From Prostheceraeus crozeri (lineage: Eukaryota > Platyhelminthes > Polycladida > Euryleptidae): 64,000 nt of DNA. A program made the translations under genes and the position numbers. Numbering within the stretch: the stretch's first letter is position 1; every line of letters begins with the position of its first letter. Location: the NCBI GenBank assembly GCA_907163375.1, contig CAJQUW010005701.1, positions 248,001 to 312,000 of the forward strand, written 5' to 3'. The notes under the pieces were generated by a model. The model had not been told where the DNA came from. It saw only the letters and a program-made list of their open reading frames with translations, and ran no database searches. Positions 22,524-34,620 of this stretch are shown piece after piece.

Positions 22524-24353
22524 CAGCTGCGGCCATAGGTATCCGGACACTATCCAATTTTCTAGTAAATTATTCTTTTTTTCAAATAAATGTGTTTTGT
22601 ATTTCCACATAACTTTTTTCTGGTAAATAATTAAATTCTAATAATTTTTTTAACAAACTGAAGGCTGTACGAAGAAAAATGACATTATTTTTTAATTTGT
22701 GCTTTTAATTTCAGCTATTTATATGAGGTTTATTAATTTCAGGAGTTTTAGTGTTTTTTTTCAGCTTAGATTTTTCTGTTACAATTATTATTGCCGTCAA
22801 AAGATCTGATGTCCAGAGTATCAAAAACTATATTTGAGCAACATAACAGATAATGTAGGCTTTATAATGATGTCAGAAGTAATCAGTATCTGGTTGGAAA
22901 CCTCTGTGATTGAGAACGGCTCGAAGTCTATCAGGAACACTGTTTACAAGTCTTTGACAATCACTTTCGTCAATTGACCTGTACCAGCATGTATAATCGC
23001 GGAGATGAGCTCTTTTCCGGTTTGATGGCATCTTCGTTCAACAATTTTTCCAACCATGGCCCAAAGATTCTCGATTGGGTTGATATCCGGGCTTTGGCCA
23101 GGCCAGTCACTAATCCAACGGTCGAGATGATATTTGTTAAAGTATTCCTTCACTGCCTTTGCTCGGTTGACATGGCGCATTACCGTCCATAAATACGCCA
23201 TTGTGTTGATGAAGTTCGCGATCTGAGTGATCCAGTTCATTCTTTAGTACCTCCAGGTAGACATGCTGATTTATTCTTTCTCCTTTTTCGAAGATCTTCA
23301 GTCTTCCAATGCCGTTCCAAGACATGCATCCCCATATCATTACCGATGGGGGATGCTTGAAGGTTGGTAAAACACATTGTTTAGAATATCTTTCTCCTGG
23401 ACGTCTCCAAACTTTTATGCTGCCTCTGTTTCCATAAATATCGAACGAACTTTCGTCTGAAAATATCACACGTTTCCAGAAGTCGTCACATTTTTGAAGA
23501 TAATGGCGAGCAAACTTCAAACGGCGCTGTCTCTGGAAAGCGTTAATAAACGGCTTCTTCGAAGTTCTGCGAGATTTTAATCCTTGTTCTCTCAATCGGC
23601 GACGAACAGTTCTCACACTAAGAATCTGGGCTGGATGAACTCCTCCGCGAATTTCAGCAGCACTGGAAAAACGCGACTTCAAACATTCTCTCACTAAGCA
23701 TCTGTCAGTAAATACTGTTGACTTCCGAGCTGAACCTTTACGTTTTGGTTGGAGATCCAAACCCATCTGGTCGTTTGATCCAGCGCTGCTTGATGTCACT
23801 CACGGTAGACTTGGTATGCCAGTACGCTCAGATACTTTTCGAATTGAAATATCTTCACGTAATAGAGTAATAACGACAGCTCTTTTGCGAGGAGAGATTT
23901 CTTTTGACTTGGGTATTTGGTTTAGCGACGACCATACACAGAGCAATAACGGAAGGCACTGTTTGTCACACGATATGAACTACGAATGATTCTAAAATTG
24001 CTAACTGACACGCGTGTGTTGCAATTGTGAGGTTGCAGATACGTCGACCGATTCCATTGGCATCGCTTTCTACCAATGAGATTGCAGGAAACCTGTAAGC
24101 ATTGATAGTTAAAGAAACACTCTCATGGGGAATCGGATGACGTCAACCATGGTGCTCTAAGAATAACAGCACGCTACTGTTCAAGACAGCTACAATATGA
24201 ACACATTTCGTCTACTTTTTGATTCACTATAACATAAATTTAGTTGAAGATGTCGCACGACTAAAGATTACCCACCTATGGAAAAAATATAACTTCGAAA
24301 CTTCAAAAACTCCATATCTTTCATACGCGTCCGGATATCCATGGCCGCAGCTG
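22524..24353 (-). mobile_element. Tc1-type transposon, 1.8 kb, nested in Kolobok
   Basis: Inverted repeats of about 27 bp beginning CAGCTGCGGCCAT and ending in ...TCCGGACAC are flanked by TA (22522-22523 and 24354-24355). The two ends differ slightly. The transposase is on the minus strand. Sequence outside the coding part is AT-rich and shows nothing else. Confidence 0.92.
22944..23930 (-). pseudogene. Tc1-type transposase
   Basis: Minus strand. The first helix-turn-helix is near 23930-23820 (SPRKRAVVITLLREDISIRK, VSERTGIP). The second follows in 23799-23137 (TVRRRLREQGLKSRRTSKKP). The catalytic core starts with VIFSDESSFDIYGN (first Asp), RRPGERY and SVMIWGCMSWNGIG, then MDGNAPC; after a one-base insertion near 23185 it resumes as RAKAVKEYFNKYHLDRWISD, then SPDINPIENLW (final Glu). 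The Asp to Glu spacing comes to 36-37 residues, more than the 34 of classical Tc1, but the frameshift falls inside this interval so the count is tentative. Another frameshift lies near 23810. About two or three lesions in total. Confidence 0.85.
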
Positions 24354-24355
24354 TA

Positions 24356-25200
24356 TAATCTCCATTGAAAATTAACTGGATACTGTGAAGTATTTAGCCT
24401 ACATTATTATTAAGTACCGTCCCGTACTCATGAATATGCCTAATTAATTTGAGTGTAAGGCATGTTTCGTTTAAAAATATAATTCATTTTTTTCATAAAC
24501 CTGTAGGTAAAATTGCCACGTATGATAACGAATATCTCAACAGACTAATTCTATTCTCGAATCTCTACCATTATCGGACAATGAAAAATTATCAAAATGA
24601 TATTAATAAGTGTTAGTATTTGATAATCATTAGATATCTGCTAGCTAATAACTTTGATTCTTGTTAAAAGATACTATTAACATAGATCGGATTACTAGCA
24701 TAATCGTTTTGTATTTGCTTTATATGAAGACTTATTAGTAAAATAACTTCAAATCCATACTTCGTTGTTATAGCTTGATGTAGTTTTGAAATAGATGTAC
24801 ATCAAATCCAGACAAATTGAATGTCATACTCGTAAGTTAGAAATTCGTGGACAGCCCACTAACAGATTAGTAAGTTTACCTGATTTAGGCCTATGCTAAT
24901 TTTGTATTTAGTGTATATATTTTTCATCTCATTTTCGGCTACCGTTTCCGTCTGTAATTCTTTTTTTAAGATTGAATACAAGAATATTTTTAAGCCAAGT
25001 TACGTTTTACATTCGGGGCGCGTTTACAATAAGATCAAAATCAGGGTTTCATTATGTTTTTGAATCTTTAAAATCGACGGATTGCATTTGAACCGCATAA
25101 ATATTGAATTTTTAGCAATATCCAGGTTATTAAATTAACGGTATGCCTATGATCAGATTATGATGATAAAAAGACAGCATCGCCAACTAAAACTTATCTC
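24356..25200. other. Kolobok interior without recognised coding
   Basis: Between the Tc1 insertion and the transposase N-terminal part. Only the short minus-strand GDGR block near 25170-25200 looks coding. The rest is AT-rich; it may be an intron of the transposase gene. Confidence 0.4.
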
Positions 25201-26213
25201 CCATCACCGACTAAAACTGCTGATTCCATGCGAATTTACTGCTGCCGTCACATCATCAAGTTGAGTTCGATAACATTTCGTCACAGTGGGTGAAATCCAA
25301 TTACTTTGCGATTCATAGAATAACGACTTCGATGGAACAGACAAGTTCATTGTCTCAGCAATTTTACACAATGTTTGATGTGTATTACCGGACAGAATTG
25401 TTGCAGTTGGGAGGGCAATATTTCCTAAGTATATATTGGTATTGGGTAATTTACTTTGGGATTCCCAGAGATTCTCGTGACCTTGGATGCAACTTGTCTT
25501 AACTTTCACCACGGAACCGATTATTTGGCGTTCGGTTACGCCGCTTTCTAATGGAGAACCACATTGGTTACACCATTTAAACAAATTCAGCAAATTTGAA
25601 TCGTAGACAAGATAACAGCTTTCATTAGCCAAAGTACAAGCCGTCACACCTAAGTCAGCGTCATATGAATCATTCGTTTTCATCCGATGAGTAGGGTCAA
25701 AATCATCGTTCGACTTGTCAGATCTATCAGAATCAAAAATTTCAGAGTTTGAAGGATTAGTGATAAGTTGATGACCAGTTGAAGAAGAGGAATCACATTC
25801 CCGAGAAAGACGGTAGATCTTGGTTTTGGTTTGGGAGTTGGATGGCTTGAAATGGGTAGATGAAGAGTGGGAATCGCTGTTGATTTCAGTGGTCGTTTGC
25901 ATTTAGGCCTGTCTTCTAGTTTCAAAAGATGATAATGAGTCTTTTAGAACGAATCTTCTGAAAAATGGTCACTGCAAATCACTGCATTAGATGTCGGATT
26001 GAAGTTTTTACGTCGGCACGCGTCTGTGCATTTCTTTCGGAGGCGCTTGTCTTTCGGAAAAGTAAACAGTCTTTTTCCTTTTCCTGAAGCCGTAGAGCAG
26101 CCGAATACAGCGCAATTTGGCATCGCCGCGTCAATATGATAAATGATCGTGAGGTTATTGTGGGCTCCTACACGCGACTCTCTGTTTGATTCGACATTGC
26201 ATTGGTCGCATAT

Positions 26214-26378
26214 ACGGCAGGCGTTTCATCCGTTCAGCGAAGTGACGTCACACGTCACCAGTTAAAGCTATTTTTAGCGCTAACAACATCGCTAGCGCAA
26301 AAACGAATCGTCACTCATTGTTCTACTCGATAATAGCTTTCATTTCAGCCCATGTTGTAAAATGCGTGGAATTCCCCT
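26214..26378 (-). repeat. Kolobok right terminal inverted repeat
   Basis: Inverted partner of 13635-13798, with the same CRE palindrome at 26243-26250. The THAP-transposase ATG (26123, minus strand) lies about 90 bp inside it, so it probably serves as that gene's promoter. Confidence 0.85.
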
Positions 26379-26382
26379 TTAA

Positions 26383-27142
26383 TATTAAATCTTCTTTCAC
26401 CATGTAGATTTCGCCACTTTTTGATGTGTTGCTAATACGCTTCAAATATAGTAGTACAAATATTAAAAATTTCTATAATAAGAATTGAATTTCTAAAATT
26501 TTCTTTTAGGAAGAATTGCTCCATTATCATAAGAATGAAACGGTAAAAGTTTGATCATATTGAAAGCAAACAGTGTTCGCCTTAATTACCCTGAGGAATC
26601 GCCACTGCTTCATGTCCTAAAGACATATCATGCCTAAAACTGTGGCTGGAGTTAATAGGTCTCTCATAGCCGGAGTTAACACATGAAACTGATATTTTGG
26701 TCGAAAACTTCAATTCAAAACTGCGCGGATGAGCGGTTTGAGGTGCGCGTGCTCGGATGAAGGTCTCGGAAAAGTATTCTTTTGTTAGGGACAGAGCTGT
26801 GGAGCCGATGCGTTATCTCAACGGCACCGGCACCACGACACTGATGTGAAAGGCTCCGGCTCCAACTTCAAATTCAGGTTCTATCTATGCTGGTTATCCT
26901 GGATCCGTTGAACGGGTTTTTTGGATAACGGTGTGGCCTTTAGAGGTTTGCTACAATCATCAAATCAGTTTTCATTAACAAGCAACGACTTAAGTTAATA
27001 ATAAAAATGATAATAGCCTAATATAATGATAAATAGCATACTTGTCATATATTTTTGCATGAATTGACTATCTCTGAAAGATAAAATAAAGTTATAGCCT
27101 GGATTGGTTTAATTAGATAAAGATCTCCCGCAGTGGCTAGAT
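26383..27142. other. No gene; possible hAT end fragment
   Basis: No coding region. At about 26793-26880 GC-rich words (AGAGCTGTGGAGCCG, GGCACCGGCACC, GGCTCCGGCTCC) resemble the ends of some non-autonomous hAT families; no partner end or duplication was found. Confidence 0.35.
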
Positions 27143-27144
27143 AC

Positions 27145-28545
<1,401 letters not shown>

Positions 28546-28547
28546 TA

Positions 28548-29495
28548 TAAATTGGCCTAGCCTGCAACCAGTCTACTACGAGGCTACATTAAATAAGACC
28601 ACATGAGTGATGATGATATACCTAATTAGCCGTCACAGGGGCCGAATAGTAGCATAAGCTTTTTAACAAAGCGTGAATATGAAACTGGATAGCGTATGCC
28701 TCTAAATATCTTATAGGGCCTGTATCTACTCGAACATGGAAAGGGTATACGCTTTATAGCCAAATATACCGTATCAATAAAGATATCAATTGCTTTATTG
28801 AATATTAAAGTGTATATAGGCTAGCTTAGGTTGTTATTGCTATGTCATTGCCTTTATCCAATAGTCTGTTGGTCCATGAATAATATGATCGGTGGGTATC
28901 CCACGACTCATCATCTGTAGAAATTGTAATTTAGATAGTCTCATTGCAGTGTAGGCTAGAAATGTACAATTGAAAATTATACTTAAAAAATTAAAAATAT
29001 CTAATTTAGGACGAGTTTTGTAATTCTATGCAGCATACTTAATAAGTGAAGGCTTAACTTACATTATGTTAATTTCGTATTTTTCATTATGGCGTAAAGT
29101 TGCACTAAATAATTCATCAATGATTCATGCATATTATTATATTCAATTTATGTATAACATATACCACTATTCCTCTGATGATGGTTAGGCAGATGAAACT
29201 GAACTCGGAGTATCACACAGCATGTTGCAGGGTGCAATGCATAATAAAAATTTGACTGCGAGCATCGAGCAGAAATCCCATCTACTTTGCTAGCTTTCGA
29301 ATGCGCATGCGGTTTAATGTCACAGACAATAGAAAAGGGAGGTCAAAAGGCGCCTTTATTGAGAGCGTCTCAGTCTTTTTTTATTGTTTACATATAAGTC
29401 AACATGATATCAGCATAAAGTGTTGACAGACGGAAAAAATAATAATGAAAATTCTTGAAATCCACAGGTCTATGACATTTGGGAAAATATTATTA
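28548..29495. other. No gene recognised
   Basis: AT-rich intergenic sequence without coding frames, repeats or known motifs that I can support. Confidence 0.4.
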
Positions 29496-29503
29496 CACAA
29501 TGC

Positions 29504-29934
29504 GGCTCTTGTGCAGTCCTCCCCCCCTCCCCATTTTTTCTCTGGTCAAAAGATGCAGCACCATTGGATGTCCGTTTCAGCATCACCGGTTTGAGTGAAG
29601 CATTCCGTGCTGTTGTAAAAATCTACGTGGGTAATTGCGATGTCATAGTCGCAAGCTTCGTCAACAAGTCAACATTGTAATTTGCCTTCGGGTTTTTTCG
29701 CATTGAAATATACCCTTTGAATTTTGAAGTCAAAGGAAATTCATTGTGAATGAGATACCTTTAGAATAATAAGGCGCTACTAGAAGTGGCTGGGTCGCTT
29801 ATTGCTATAGCCATGCGAGGACTTGTAGTCAGGTCATTCGTGTGAGTGTGAAGAGTTATCCCTCCAATCAAAATTGATCAAATTGAATAATCGATTGTTT
29901 TGAAAAATGTAGGTGGGGGGACTGCACAAGAGCC
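29504..29934. mobile_element. Possible hAT-like MITE (431 bp)
   Basis: The ends carry inverted GGCTCTTGTGCAGTCC followed by a C-run (29504-29530) and its complement (29913-29934). The flanking 8 bp (CACAATGC and TACAATAC) agree at six of eight positions, suggesting a decayed hAT-type duplication. No transposase frame. Confidence 0.5.
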
Positions 29935-29942
29935 TACAATAC

Positions 29943-31278
29943 AATCCAAGGAAATTGGCATTGTCACAGATGCCAGTAGCCATACCGATGGATGGTAACC
30001 TACATAGTAACCGTATTAGATTTAAGAAATTGCGCAAGAAATGTAGCTATATTATCTTTGCTGACTGAACTGGAAATGTGTACATAAATGACTGGCGACT
30101 TGTCTCTAGGAATCTACAATCATCTAGTTAGCATGCATATAACAAGTCTTCAAATTAATGGATTTTGGAGAATACGTTGTCACTAAAAGCTATGGAAATT
30201 AGTCTTGCGAAAAATATGTAATAAACAATATTACACATGTGTGTAAATATAATACATATAATACAAAAGAAGGCGCAACTGCAAAGAAAGATATCGTGGA
30301 GGACATACACGGTATTCATTGGTATACTTAAAAGACATATCTTCAGATTTCAAATGATGTAATTTTTTTATGCCTGAATGAAAATTCTAGATTTATATCA
30401 AAGCTCAAACTATCGGAGCCGGAGCCTTTGTGATAAATCGGCTCCGACGAAAACCATCGGCTCGGTTATAAATTTAGAAGAGATGTTTTTTGAAATCCCG
30501 GTAGCTTATTTCTTTCTCGTAAATGCATGCATACAATCAAGTTTTTTTCTACTAGAACTACTACTTTGACTTTATTTAACATGATTCAACTTTTAGGCTA
30601 TCGATGAAAATGTATGTAGACATATAACTGAAAGTGACTTTGATTTGATATCCGAATTTTCTAACTGATATTTGTGAGTTAAAACGATTGGGATGTTTTG
30701 TTAAGATTAAGGTTAAAATAACGTGTTTTCATTTACTTACGTTTTCATCAGCTAAGTTTTAGCTCAAAGCATAATTAGCTTGGAGCCTGTTATCGATGTG
30801 GTTGAGCTAAAATGGTCATTCGCATCAGTGATCTTAAAGGAAGAAATAGATCGATATATTTCTAACTTGGCTCACGTGCGCGGAAGTCAGGTTATGTGAC
30901 TTATAACGTTTCATATAAGTTTCTATGCTTTAAATATCTTATAGAGCTTCAAAAGTAAGCACGCCTCCATCTGTTTAACATCTGATAAGCTCAAAATATT
31001 AGTGCTCCAACACAATTTTTCCAACAGCTATGAACGAAAGACAGCAGAGAAATATTACATCAAAGTGAATTCACCAGCTATGAATGTAATTCTCAACCAA
31101 AATCCATAGATGTATAATTTTTTTTCAAATTTTGTATGTAAATGTGTTGATAGAATTCTTTTTACCATCAGACTTGTAAAAGAGACAGTCGAAATATTGT
31201 CATAATAAGATCTTATTTATTGGCCTCGTCTTTTCTTTTTATTTATTTACTCTACCGGCCAATGGCGAAATTCATCAT

Positions 31279-31280
<2 letters not shown>
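29943..31280. other. Intergenic, no gene
   Basis: No coding sequence seen. At about 30412-30470 the words CGGAGCCGGAGCC and CGGCTCCGACG recur, similar to the hAT-end-like patch near 26.8 kb. The last part may hold the promoter and a non-coding first exon of the ZDHHC24-like gene, but no site can be pinned. Confidence 0.35.
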
Positions 31281-31284
<4 letters not shown>

Positions 31285-31319
<35 letters not shown>

Positions 31320-31379
31320 TATATATATATTATATATATATATATATCTATACATGTACGTACATATATATATATATAT
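31285..31379. repeat. (AT)n microsatellite
   Basis: About 95 bp of nearly pure AT dinucleotide with a few interruptions, in the putative 5' intron of the ZDHHC24-like gene. Confidence 0.95.
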
Positions 31380-31433
31380 GAAACACTATATGCTTGAAGA
31401 CTTAATGCGACTTTTTCGTTTCAGGTTTGAAAA

Positions 31434-32267
31434 ATGTACATACCGAAGCATTTCCCGGACAATCTCGCATATTTCTTTACTGTCTTCATGGTGATTTATA
31501 TAAGTATATTTCAAATATTCGTAATGCTTCCGTTATATTATAACATGTCAGATGTCATGTTCTGGGTACATCTTTTTTTCGGAATTTTAATTCTTATCAA
31601 TGTGATTGGTAATCTGTATAAACTGATACATGTTGACAGCACTATTCGTGGTGTGTTTTTTGCGGCGAATTCTACGACGAATTGGCGATTCTGCTCTGTT
31701 TGTGAAATACCTTGTCCTCCCAGAAGTTACCACTGTTTTCTGTGTAACGTGTGTATTCTAAAGCGTGATCATCATTGTACGTTTACTGGATCTTGTGTCG
31801 GGTTTCGTAATCATCGGTACTATTTGTTGACAACGATGTACTTCTCTTTGGCTGCTATCTACGCTGCAGTTTTCAATACTAGTTACGTCGTTCAAGTTAT
31901 TGGTGGCTGGGGATTTGTACCAATTGTAAAAATGATCTTGCCGCTTTTTTCTTTCATCATTGGTAAATTAACCCTTGTTCAAACCATATTTGCTTTAACC
32001 AATGTAGCCTGCATAGGTGGTGGCATGTTGTTGATTACATTGACTTATTTTCATTGGGTCATCCTTGCTGCCAGAAATAGAACTGTTTTTGAACGAGCCA
32101 AACGAATAAATGACTATGATTTGGGTTGGCAAACTAACCTTTATCAAATTTTTGGTAAAAGATGGCTCATAACATTTATTTGCCCATGGTCAGAATCTGA
32201 ATTACCAGTGGATGGCATCACTTATCCTATGAAGGGTGGACGTCAAGAAATATTCAAAAATCAATAA
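31434..32267 (+). CDS. ZDHHC24: ZDHHC24-like palmitoyltransferase
   Basis: 277 residues, complete. An S-acyltransferase of the DHHC family, which transfers palmitate from palmitoyl-CoA to protein cysteines at Golgi/ER membranes. The Cys-rich domain runs from about residue 87 to 121 with the catalytic Asp-His-His-Cys at 112-115 (ILKRDHHCTFTGSCVGF). Hydrophobic segments lie at about 11-35, 42-64, 131-155 and 183-213, the usual four-pass layout; an RTVFE at the TTxE position follows. The short N-terminus, RGVFFA before the Cys-rich domain, YDLGWQTNLYQ and the ending DGITY are shared with vertebrate ZDHHC24. The ATG was chosen because an acceptor (TTTCGTTTCAG) lies 10 bp upstream, so the 5' UTR is probably spliced and the coding part is one exon. 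All catalytic residues are present and the frame is clean: a live gene. Confidence 0.92.
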   Translation: MYIPKHFPDNLAYFFTVFMVIYISIFQIFVMLPLYYNMSDVMFWVHLFFGILILINVIGNLYKLIHVDSTIRGVFFAANSTTNWRFCSVCEIPCPPRSYHCFLCNVCILKRDHHCTFTGSCVGFRNHRYYLLTTMYFSLAAIYAAVFNTSYVVQVIGGWGFVPIVKMILPLFSFIIGKLTLVQTIFALTNVACIGGGMLLITLTYFHWVILAARNRTVFERAKRINDYDLGWQTNLYQIFGKRWLITFICPWSESELPVDGITYPMKGGRQEIFKNQ

Positions 32268-32543
32268 TTGATCATTTTGTTGTACTTCAAAAACTTATGT
32301 TTCGTTAATTACCTTGTTAATATTTGTATAGAGATATATCTGGATTTTACATGCTTTTTTACTGATTCATTACTACTTATTGTCTGCATATTGGATCCGT
32401 CTTTCAGCCAACCTTCAACGCATTTCTTGATTACAAAGTGAACGGCTATTACACGATTTCACATTTATATTTTGTGGCTGTGAATTTGTATCACTGTTGT
32501 ATATTAATTATGTTTTATGATTACAAATGTACTGTATTTTATA

Positions 32544-32549
32544 AATAAA
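32544..32549 (+). terminator. Poly(A) signal of the ZDHHC24-like gene
   Basis: AATAAA 277 bp after the stop codon, in an AT-rich 3' UTR. Confidence 0.6.
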
Positions 32550-32653
32550 ATTCTCAAATTATATATTTGTCGTGGTCGCTAAAGAGCAGGGATGTAGGCT
32601 ACAGTATACAAGCGCGATGAAAACTTGATTTCATTGAGCCGTAAGTGGTATTA

Positions 32654-33614
32654 CAGTAGTATTCGGATAACTCGTCACCCCTGGGGAGCGGCCAAAGATG
32701 ACGAGTTATCTTATTTGACGAGTAATCCGAAGTTGTTATTTTAATGATAAGGAACCACTTACATTGAATGCACATTAATGATATTTGAAATATAGTATAA
32801 TATCACCGCTACACCGCCAACTTCATCCCTAATACATGTACGTGTACATGCATGTAATACAGTACTTACAAAGCTTAACCTTAGATAGTACATGTAGGCC
32901 TATATGTATTAAACTTGCCTGCTAGCCTGCTTCCTACTACGTGTATGTAGGTAAATATACAGCACACTGCTATTTGTAAGTTTGCAGTACAGTACCGTAC
33001 TATTTGTAAACAGTGTCAGCTGTACACAACGGTGACAGACTGTACAAATGGTGGTACTGTTTTATTTCCCCCCAAATACATGTAGGCCTACCTTTGATCG
33101 TCTAGAGACTGTAATCGGATTGAATCATCATTTGTAGCTGAATCATCATCTCAGCTAGCCTTTGAGATGCAAATGAGTCACATGATCTCGTGTGCAGACT
33201 TCTTCAATATGCAGAATTCCATATAAGGTATTTTTCAGGGTTTCACTTCCATATAAGGAAATCCATAGAGGGAATCTACCTGAATGTGTCATGTTATTCT
33301 GCATGTAGGCTGCTACTTAAAAATTCTAAGTTAATCAGTAATAATTTAATTTTTTTTATCGTTGGTAAGAAATGAAATTCATGTACACTGTATCAAATTA
33401 CGGTACACGGCTCTCTGGTAGGCTACACGGATAGTGATAGCCCAAACCAGTGGCCTACTATTAAGCTGAACAAGTGCGAAAAAATATCGACGAATTATCC
33501 GAAGAAACTTTCTTTTTGGACTATTTTCTATTATATGTGTTAGATAGCAGATTTTGAAGGGATTTTTTTCGATGACGATCTAAGTGTGAATGACGAGTTA
33601 TCCGAATACTACTG
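32654..33614. mobile_element. Tigger/pogo-type non-autonomous element (961 bp)
   Basis: Inverted ends CAGTAGTATTCGGATAACTC flanked by TA (32652-32653 and 33615-33616). Internal copies of the end word occur near both ends (GACGAGTTATC, GACGAGTAATCCGAAG at about 32698-32733; GACGAATTATCCGAAG at about 33489-33504), a layout known from pogo/Tigger elements. There is no transposase frame. Confidence 0.8.
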
Positions 33615-33616
33615 TA

Positions 33617-34620
33617 TTTCGACTGTGCGTCATACGCTGTTCTGTCCTGTTATATGCCCAGGATTAGTGCACGGCGCTCATACATGACATATTCATGATC
33701 ATGCCTATAAAATTGGATCATGCAGTCTGAAGAATTCAGCTGACGCGCATTATTGGTTTTAAAGCTGTATATCAACATTCCTAAGAAATCACTTCAATTC
33801 AAACTTGACAATTAAGTGGGCGCGCTCCGGTTTAGCTGACCTAAGTGCGCTCCGATTTCGGAGAATTTAGGATTGTGCTCCGGACTATTGGCCTACTCAT
33901 AAATGACTCATAAGTGAACGAATCTCTTTGTGAATCTAACTGAGGAATTGTTGTTATTAAAAGCAAAATGATTCTTTCCATGATATCGAATATCTTCAGC
34001 AATCCATGATCTCAACGGATCGCTGATGGAGTTATGAACCCACGTTAGTCCAAACCGGCATCGTGTAATCTGCTGATCGCTGTTTGCTTGATTAACCAAA
34101 AATAGCAGAAAAGTACGGGTAAGTTAGAAGAATCTCGGCAGTTGTCATAACAGGAAGCATAAAGCACAACCTCTCTTTACCACTCTCTATTTCTCAAAAT
34201 TCAATTGGTTTTAATTTCATTTGAAAATATCCAAGTGCAGGTAACGGTGCATACAATAATTCAAATATGAGATTGATGCAAATGACTCTCAAATATACAT
34301 ATGAATGAAAATGTCAGATAAGCTGTGATGATCAATAATGAAGTGAGTCGTAAAGTTCAATGTCTATGAGCGTTTAACATGCAACGAGATGAGATGACAA
34401 ATTATGCTGGGTTAAGGGTGTAAGATGAACGTAAGCATGATCAACTGAGATTCGAAATATTTCCAGGAGAGGAGGAATCATTCAAAATGTGTTTTGAGAG
34501 TTTTGCCATGTTATATCTAGTTTTCATGCTAATTTAATCTTTCGTCATTCGCGTCCACAAACATTCCTTTGGTAAATACGAATTATTTAGCTACTAGGAG
34601 TCGCATTTGTAAGGGACCGG
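33617..34620. other. No gene recognised
   Basis: AT-rich spacer between the Tigger-type MITE and the P-type element; no supported feature. Confidence 0.4.

Larger units (their letters stand above)
21043..26123 (-). pseudogene. Kolobok transposase with N-terminal THAP finger
   Basis: Minus strand, start ATG at 26123. Residues 1-60 form a THAP domain (MPNCAVFGCS, RLFTFPKD, ICSDHF: the C2-CH zinc ligands); after an in-frame stop at 25944-25946 the same frame continues to the AIPTLHLP motif (equivalent of AVPT.F). The N-terminal transposase part (25902-25204) has CNQCGSPLESGV, CIQGHENLWESQSK and GNIALPTATILSGNT, all usual in Kolobok. A GDGR block (first catalytic Asp) follows near 25185. The later catalytic part is at about 21790-21570 (NDRD, then HEFDPWHIAKSLKKRL, ICNHLWWS) and the C-terminus at 21630-21043 (CDGHRDVL, HEWS, HTSALECFHSVLLKYAPKR, LAIMDHN). 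The stretch between GDGR and NDRD was not found, and contains the Tc1 insertion and the antisense ballast exon; it may hold an intron or be deleted. Confidence 0.87.
13635..26378. mobile_element. Kolobok transposon, 12.7 kb with two nested insertions
   Basis: Both ends lie next to a TTAA (13631-13634 and 26379-26382), the Kolobok target duplication. The terminal inverted repeats are about 164 bp (13635-13798 and 26214-26378), start with AGGGGAATTCCACGC, and differ at only about three positions, so the element is fairly young. Removing the nested hAT (13861-20562) and Tc1-type element (22524-24353) leaves about 4.2 kb, a normal Kolobok size. It carries a THAP-type transposase on the minus strand starting beside the right repeat and a second gene with a P2X7-ballast domain on the plus strand starting beside the left repeat. 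piggyBac also uses TTAA but its ends start CCY and its transposase is unrelated. Confidence 0.9.

Noticed and set aside
13635-26378. Polinton/Maverick as an explanation for the 12.7 kb element with long inverted repeats
   Set aside because: The size is due to two nested insertions. The duplication is TTAA, not 6 bp, and the genes are a THAP-Kolobok transposase and a ballast protein; no polymerase B, capsid or integrase is seen.
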